NCBI RefSeq assembly: GCF_034718895.1
Contig: NZ_JAYERP010000001.1
Location: 496,001 to 560,000 of the forward strand
Reading direction: 5' to 3'
Length of the DNA: 64,000 nucleotides
DNA from: Paenibacillus phoenicis
Lineage (GTDB): Bacteria > Bacillota > Bacilli > Paenibacillales > Paenibacillaceae
In this document: positions 60,741-64,000 of the stretch, one piece after another
How the letters are laid out: every line of letters starts with the position of its first letter
Numbering within the stretch: the stretch's first letter is position 1
Notes under the pieces: generated by a model
Told to the model about the DNA's origin: nothing
Seen by the model: the letters and a program-made list of their open reading frames with translations, nothing else
Database searches by the model: none
Position numbers and translations under genes: made by a program

Positions 60741-62075
60741 TTGGAGGGACCGGAAGAAAGCGTAACAAAACACGAACAGCTGCTCCAACATATCGAAGGA
60801 CTCAAGATTGGAACGAAAATCTCCGTGCGCAAGCTGGCCAAAGCGCTGGGGGTAAGTGAAGGTACCGCCTACCGGGCGGTGAAGGAAGCGGAGAATCTCG
60901 GGATCGTCATTACGAAGGAACGGATCGGCACGCTTCGCGTGGAGAAGAAGCCGCGCAACATCTCGGACCAGCTCACCTTTGGCGATGTGGTTGAGATCGT
61001 CGAAGGTCATGTGCTGGGCGGCGGAGAAGGATTGAACAAAACGCTGAACAAGTATGTCATTGGCGCGATGAAAATCGATGCCATGGCCAGATACATTGAC
61101 GCCGGCAGCCTGCTGATCATCGGGAACCGCGATAATGCCCATTCACTTGCCCTGGAGCAAGGCGCCGGGGTATTGATCACCGGGGGGTTCGGGACGAGCC
61201 GCGAGGTGAAGACGCTGGCGGACAAGCTGGCATTGCCGATCATCTCCTCGCGTCACGACACGTTTACCGTCGCATCGATGATTAACCGGGCGTTATTTGA
61301 CCGTTTGATTAAGAAAAAAATCATGCTGGTGGAAGACATCGTCAGCCGCAAACCGCGGGTGAGCATGCTGAAGGCGACCAGCAACATTTCCGATTTTGAT
61401 CAGTTGTCTTTAGAGACGGGGCAGCAGCATTTTCCGGTGGTGGACGAGTGGAACCGGGTCATCGGGATCGTCAGCCGGAAGAACGTCGAAGAGCTGAGCG
61501 GCGACCAGCCGATTGAGAAATGCATGACCCGCCATCCGATCACCGTTGGCCTGCAGACATCGCTCGCTTCGGCAGCGCAAATCATGGTCTGGGAAGGGAT
61601 CGACTTCTTGCCTGTCGTGGACCGCAACCGGAAGCTGGTCTCGTCGGTGACGCGCCGCGAGGTGCTGCAAGCGATGCGGGACGTACGGAATCAGCCGCAG
61701 CTGGGCGAAACGTTTGAGCACTTAATGTGGAACGGGTTTGCCGAGGAACGGGACGAAGAGGGGAAATTGTTCTTCCGCGGAATGATTACGCCGCAGATGG
61801 CGACCGATTTGGGGACGATCTCGCATGGGGTCCTGACCTCGCTGATGACCCAAGCCGGACTTCGCGCGGCCAAAGACGCCAGCGGCGGCGACTTTGTGGT
61901 CGATAACCTGACGACCTATTTCGTCCGTCCGGTGCAAATTGAAAACCCGGTGGTTATCACCCCCGTATTACTGGAGATGAGCCGCCGGGCTTGCAAGCTG
62001 GAAATTATGTTAACCTATCAGGATTCGCTGGTTTCGAAGGCGGTCATGACGCTGCAGTCCATCGACCATGCCTAA
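60741..62075 (+). CDS. ytoI: YtoI-type HTH-DRTGG-CBS-hotdog protein
   Basis: 444 residues. N-terminal winged helix (about 20-65; ISVRKLAKALGVSEGTAYRA), DRTGG domain (about 75-180; LLIIGNRDNAHSLALEQGAG), CBS pair (about 195-315; FPVVDEWNRVIGIVSRKNVE, FLPVVDRNRKLVSSVTRREV), and a thioesterase-like hotdog domain (about 325-440; GVLTSLMTQAGLRAAKDASG). CBS units likely sense an adenosine nucleotide. TTG 60741 is the start after CAGGGGGTATAACAG. Part of the conserved ytoI-ytpI-ytrI-dnaE region. Confidence 0.92.
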   Translation: MEGPEESVTKHEQLLQHIEGLKIGTKISVRKLAKALGVSEGTAYRAVKEAENLGIVITKERIGTLRVEKKPRNISDQLTFGDVVEIVEGHVLGGGEGLNKTLNKYVIGAMKIDAMARYIDAGSLLIIGNRDNAHSLALEQGAGVLITGGFGTSREVKTLADKLALPIISSRHDTFTVASMINRALFDRLIKKKIMLVEDIVSRKPRVSMLKATSNISDFDQLSLETGQQHFPVVDEWNRVIGIVSRKNVEELSGDQPIEKCMTRHPITVGLQTSLASAAQIMVWEGIDFLPVVDRNRKLVSSVTRREVLQAMRDVRNQPQLGETFEHLMWNGFAEERDEEGKLFFRGMITPQMATDLGTISHGVLTSLMTQAGLRAAKDASGGDFVVDNLTTYFVRPVQIENPVVITPVLLEMSRRACKLEIMLTYQDSLVSKAVMTLQSIDHA

Positions 62076-62100
62076 GCAGCGGAGCGGGGATCCTGCATGC

Positions 62101-62149
62101 AAAGAGGGATAGCCTAACGACCTGGGGCCGCGAGGTTATCCCTCTTTTT
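62101..62149. terminator. Bidirectional terminator, partly within ytpI
   Basis: AAAGAGGGATA pairs with TATCCCTCTTT, with extra pairing CCT/AGG inside. The last codons of the minus-strand ytpI lie in the right arm. Confidence 0.85.
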
Positions 62150-62435
62150 GCCGGGCATATAAGCCATGGTTGCGGAGGCCGGCGAAGATGTTAAACGCCC
62201 CCAGCACCATAAACACAGCGCCGATGACAACGCGAAGCGTCGAGCCGCTGAACAGGAACATTTGGATGAGGGCCAGAACGATCAGCATCACGCCCATACT
62301 GATATTCATTTTGGCGGCCGCCATTCCCCGCGTCTTCGGATCGAGCGAACGCCGGGACTTAAAGCTGAAGAAGACCGAGCCCACGCAACTGATGATCAAA
62401 ATCACGTAAAGAATGGATTGGATCGTTTGGATCAT
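62136..62435 (-). CDS. ytpI: YtpI-like membrane protein
   Basis: 99 residues, three membrane helices (ILYVILIISCVGSVFFSF; GVMLIVLALIQMFLFSG; VVIGAVFMVLGAFNIFAGLR) with a basic loop RRSLDPKTRGMAAAKMN. Matches YtpI by length, pattern and position next to ytoI. Function unknown. Confidence 0.9.
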   Translation of the reverse strand: MIQTIQSILYVILIISCVGSVFFSFKSRRSLDPKTRGMAAAKMNISMGVMLIVLALIQMFLFSGSTLRVVIGAVFMVLGAFNIFAGLRNHGLYARQKEG

Positions 62436-62497
62436 GAGAGGTTCGTAGCTCCTTTAATCGTAGAGTGGATACGCGCTTGAGCAGCAACAGAACGTCG

Positions 62498-62590
62498 AAT
62501 TCCTGCAAAAATACAGTTTTTAATCGCAAAAACAGTTATTCAATCCACATGCTCTTGAAATGGAGAAAATTCCTGCACTTTTACAGTTTT
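62498..62590. repeat. Degenerate intergenic repeat (AATTCCTGC...ACAGTTTT)
   Basis: Two clear direct units at 62498-62520 and 62568-62590, with a partial unit (CGCAAAAACAGTTATT) between. About 200 bp without a gene between ytpI and ytrI. Confidence 0.5.
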
Positions 62591-62634
62591 GTTTGCCGTC
62601 TCAAGTGAATTACCTCATATTTTAGCATGATTTG

Positions 62635-63135
62635 CTAGAGACGAATATAGGGCCGCATGTCCACCCAAACCTGAAGCACCCCGTCACTCACCAGCATCGT
62701 CTTGATTTGAATCGCGTATTCCTTGTCGCGAACGACATAGATTTTTCGGTTTAACAGCGTGCGGGCCATTTTGGCATCCGAGTCAATATCAAAAATATTT
62801 CGACCCCGCAGCACCTCTAATTCGTTGTGAAGCTGCTCGGCGACCTCCTTCACCGCCAGCGAATCGAGCGGCGGATCGCGTTCCTCCACGCGCACCTTGA
62901 TCTCTTTGATGACGGTGGAACGGTTGTTGTATTTTTTTAGCGTCCGAATGTCCTCTTCGGCTTGATGCAGCTGGATGGTCAGGTCTTTGTTCTGGATCCA
63001 CAGCAAATTGTAGCTGGTCTGATAAATGACGTTATACACGATACTTCCGGTTACCATGCCGAGGATAAACACGGCGGTGAATTGCATAAACCTGCGAAAG
63101 CCCGTTAGCTTCGGTTGTTTCGCCTCTTCATTCAT
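62635..63135 (-). CDS. ytrI: Sporulation membrane protein YtrI
   Basis: 166 residues. Short cytoplasmic N-terminus, a membrane helix (about 16-36; FMQFTAVFILGMVTGSIVYN), then a coiled-coil (DLTIQLHQAEEDIRTLKKYN) and a C-terminal beta-rich domain. YtrI acts with YtrH in the forespore membrane/cortex in B. subtilis. ATG 63135 overlaps the ytrH stop; ATG 63153 lies before the ribosome site GGGGGAGGACGGGG. Confidence 0.88.
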   Translation of the reverse strand: MNEEAKQPKLTGFRRFMQFTAVFILGMVTGSIVYNVIYQTSYNLLWIQNKDLTIQLHQAEEDIRTLKKYNNRSTVIKEIKVRVEERDPPLDSLAVKEVAEQLHNELEVLRGRNIFDIDSDAKMARTLLNRKIYVVRDKEYAIQIKTMLVSDGVLQVWVDMRPYIRL

Positions 63136-63461
63136 CCCCGTCCTCCCCCGCACATCCAGCGCACCAATTCCGAACCCATATGCGCCCCGAGAAAGGCGAA
63201 CAACAGGTACAAGATCTGTTTGATGGCCGGAGACAGGTTCCCGTCAAAAAAATTGCTCTCAATGACCCGCATCGGGTCGATCGTGCCGCCAACTGCAGCA
63301 GCCAGCGCCCATATTTTAATGCGGTCGGCAATGTCCAGCATCGTCTGCGTCGGAGGCTGCAGTGAAACGACTGCGCCGATGCCGCCAACCATGGCGCCCC
63401 CCACCACAATTCCGAAGGCGATAAAGAAATCCATGACCGCTTTGGTCAAAAACGTGCTCAT
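63132..63461 (-). CDS. ytrH: Sporulation membrane protein YtrH
   Basis: 109 residues, about three membrane helices (AFGIVVGGAMVGGIGAVVSL; IWALAAAVGGTIDPMRVIES; ILYLLFAFLGAHMGSELV). Sigma-E-dependent in B. subtilis and needed for efficient sporulation. It is divergent from dnaE and overlaps ytrI by 4 bp. Starts at ATG after GGAAAGGGGCAAGCGCGC. Confidence 0.92.
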   Translation of the reverse strand: MSTFLTKAVMDFFIAFGIVVGGAMVGGIGAVVSLQPPTQTMLDIADRIKIWALAAAVGGTIDPMRVIESNFFDGNLSPAIKQILYLLFAFLGAHMGSELVRWMCGGGRG

Positions 63462-63572
63462 GCGCGCTTGCCCCTTTCCGAGGTTTGTCCGGTCTTTCTA
63501 CCATTCTATGGGCGGGCAATGCCTATGTATGATAAAATATTAGAGGTAAACCGATTGAAAGGAAGGGATCGC

Positions 63573-64000
63573 ATGGACAGCTTTGTTCATTTGCACGTAC
63601 ATAGCGAATACAGCTTGCTGGACGGAGCAGCCCGGCTTGAGGATCTCGTCGCCAAGGCGGCGGCTTCTGGCATGAAGGCGCTGGCGCTGACGGATCATGG
63701 GGTCATGTACGGCGCGGTTCCTTTTTATAAATTGTGTAAAAAACACGGCATCAAGCCGATCATCGGCTGCGAGGTCTATTTTACGGCAGGCTCGCGCAAG
63801 GAACGGGGAAGCCGGCAGGATCAGCCGATCCATCACTTGATTTTGCTGGCCAAGAACGAGACGGGCTACCGCAACCTGATGAAGCTGTGCTCCATCGGTC
63901 ATCTCGAAGGCTTCCACTATAAGCCGCGAATCGACTGGGATGCGCTGCAGCGGCATCGCGAGGGCTTGGTCTGCCTTAGCGCTTGCTTGGGCGGGGAAGT
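63573..64000 (+). CDS. dnaE: DNA polymerase III alpha subunit DnaE, 5' part only
   Basis: 142 residues before the window ends. The PHP domain start is clear: FVHLHVHSEYSLLDGAARLE, LTDHGVMYGAVPFYKLCKKH, IIGCEVYF, HHLILLAKNETGYRNLMKLC, CLSACLGGEV. DnaE-type polymerase works with PolC at the replication fork in Firmicutes. ATG 63573 follows AAAGGAAGGGATCGC. Same divergent arrangement with ytrH/ytrI as in Bacillus. Confidence 0.97.
   Translation, partial: MDSFVHLHVHSEYSLLDGAARLEDLVAKAAASGMKALALTDHGVMYGAVPFYKLCKKHGIKPIIGCEVYFTAGSRKERGSRQDQPIHHLILLAKNETGYRNLMKLCSIGHLEGFHYKPRIDWDALQRHREGLVCLSACLGGE

Noticed and set aside
59928-61142. 404-codon open frame on the minus strand
   Set aside because: Antisense to ywiC and ytoI; Gln/His/Arg-rich shadow translation.

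Overview
The window looks like chromosome of a spore-forming Paenibacillaceae bacterium, most like Paenibacillus. It carries many endospore genes (prkA, spoVR, yhbH, cotJABC, five YheC/YheD ATP-grasp coat proteins, ytrI, ytrH, germinant-receptor remnants), strong AGGAGG-type ribosome binding sites with frequent TTG and GTG starts, Firmicutes gene order (yheA/B/C/D; ytoI-ytpI-ytrI-ytrH-dnaE; sufCDSUB) and fairly high GC. No rRNA, tRNA or CRISPR array was seen.

Layout. 1-4.9 kb: 3' part of a GH94-type phosphorylase, a mutarotase-like protein, serC, trmL and an AbrB-type regulator. 4.9-7.1 kb: an IS110-family element with a hairpin-rich non-coding flank, inserted in a field of degenerate repeats, then a duplicated 90-bp repeat. 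7.1-11.8 kb: small membrane proteins, a phosphodiester glycosidase/coiled-coil pair, a strange PLP-fold protein lacking its catalytic lysine, and a DUF2161 protein. 12-18 kb: the sporulation trio prkA, yhbH, spoVR. 18-23 kb: a hypothetical, two DegV paralogues, small membrane proteins. 23-29 kb: Dps and the Fe-S assembly operon sufCDSUB. 29-36 kb: L,D-transpeptidase, degenerate HD-GYP protein, MoaD-MoaE fusion, YunD-like phosphoesterase, UppP, YfkAB and a CNNM/CBS protein. 37-38 kb: cotJABC. 38.9-44.5 kb: AI-2E-type permease, CueP, truncated TauE, ApbE lipoprotein, YfcE, short UvrC-like nuclease. 44.6-47.9 kb: secreted GH5 glucanase, a decayed gerA-type operon and a HAD phosphatase. 47.9-56.8 kb: five-gene ATP-grasp cluster with an embedded acetyltransferase, then yheB and yheA. 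57.3-58.8 kb: a block with broken ends (ilvB tail, hemY lacking its N-terminus, radical SAM gene lacking its C-terminus). 58.9-60.7 kb: a DUF2249 operon divergent from ywiC, with a Fnr-type palindrome about 41 bp upstream of each predicted start point. 60.7-64 kb: ytoI, ytpI, ytrI, ytrH and the start of dnaE.

How the parts fit. Sporulation genes dominate: PrkA-YhbH-SpoVR act together in the mother cell, CotJABC and YheC/D belong to the coat, YtrH/YtrI to the engulfed forespore. A second theme is redox and metals: Suf, Dps, CueP, ApbE, MoaDE, and the Fnr-type DUF2249/YwiC region. Mobile or decaying sequence is concentrated at 5-7 kb, 19 kb, 46-47 kb and 57-59 kb.

Most interesting points: the paired Fnr-type promoters around an uncharacterised DUF2249 operon; the PLP-fold pseudoenzyme with a roughly 175-residue charged insert; a 121-bp repeat found twice exactly at terminator T-tracts; the possible IS110 bridge RNA; the broken hem block; and several families of degenerate intergenic repeats in direct or head-to-head arrangement.
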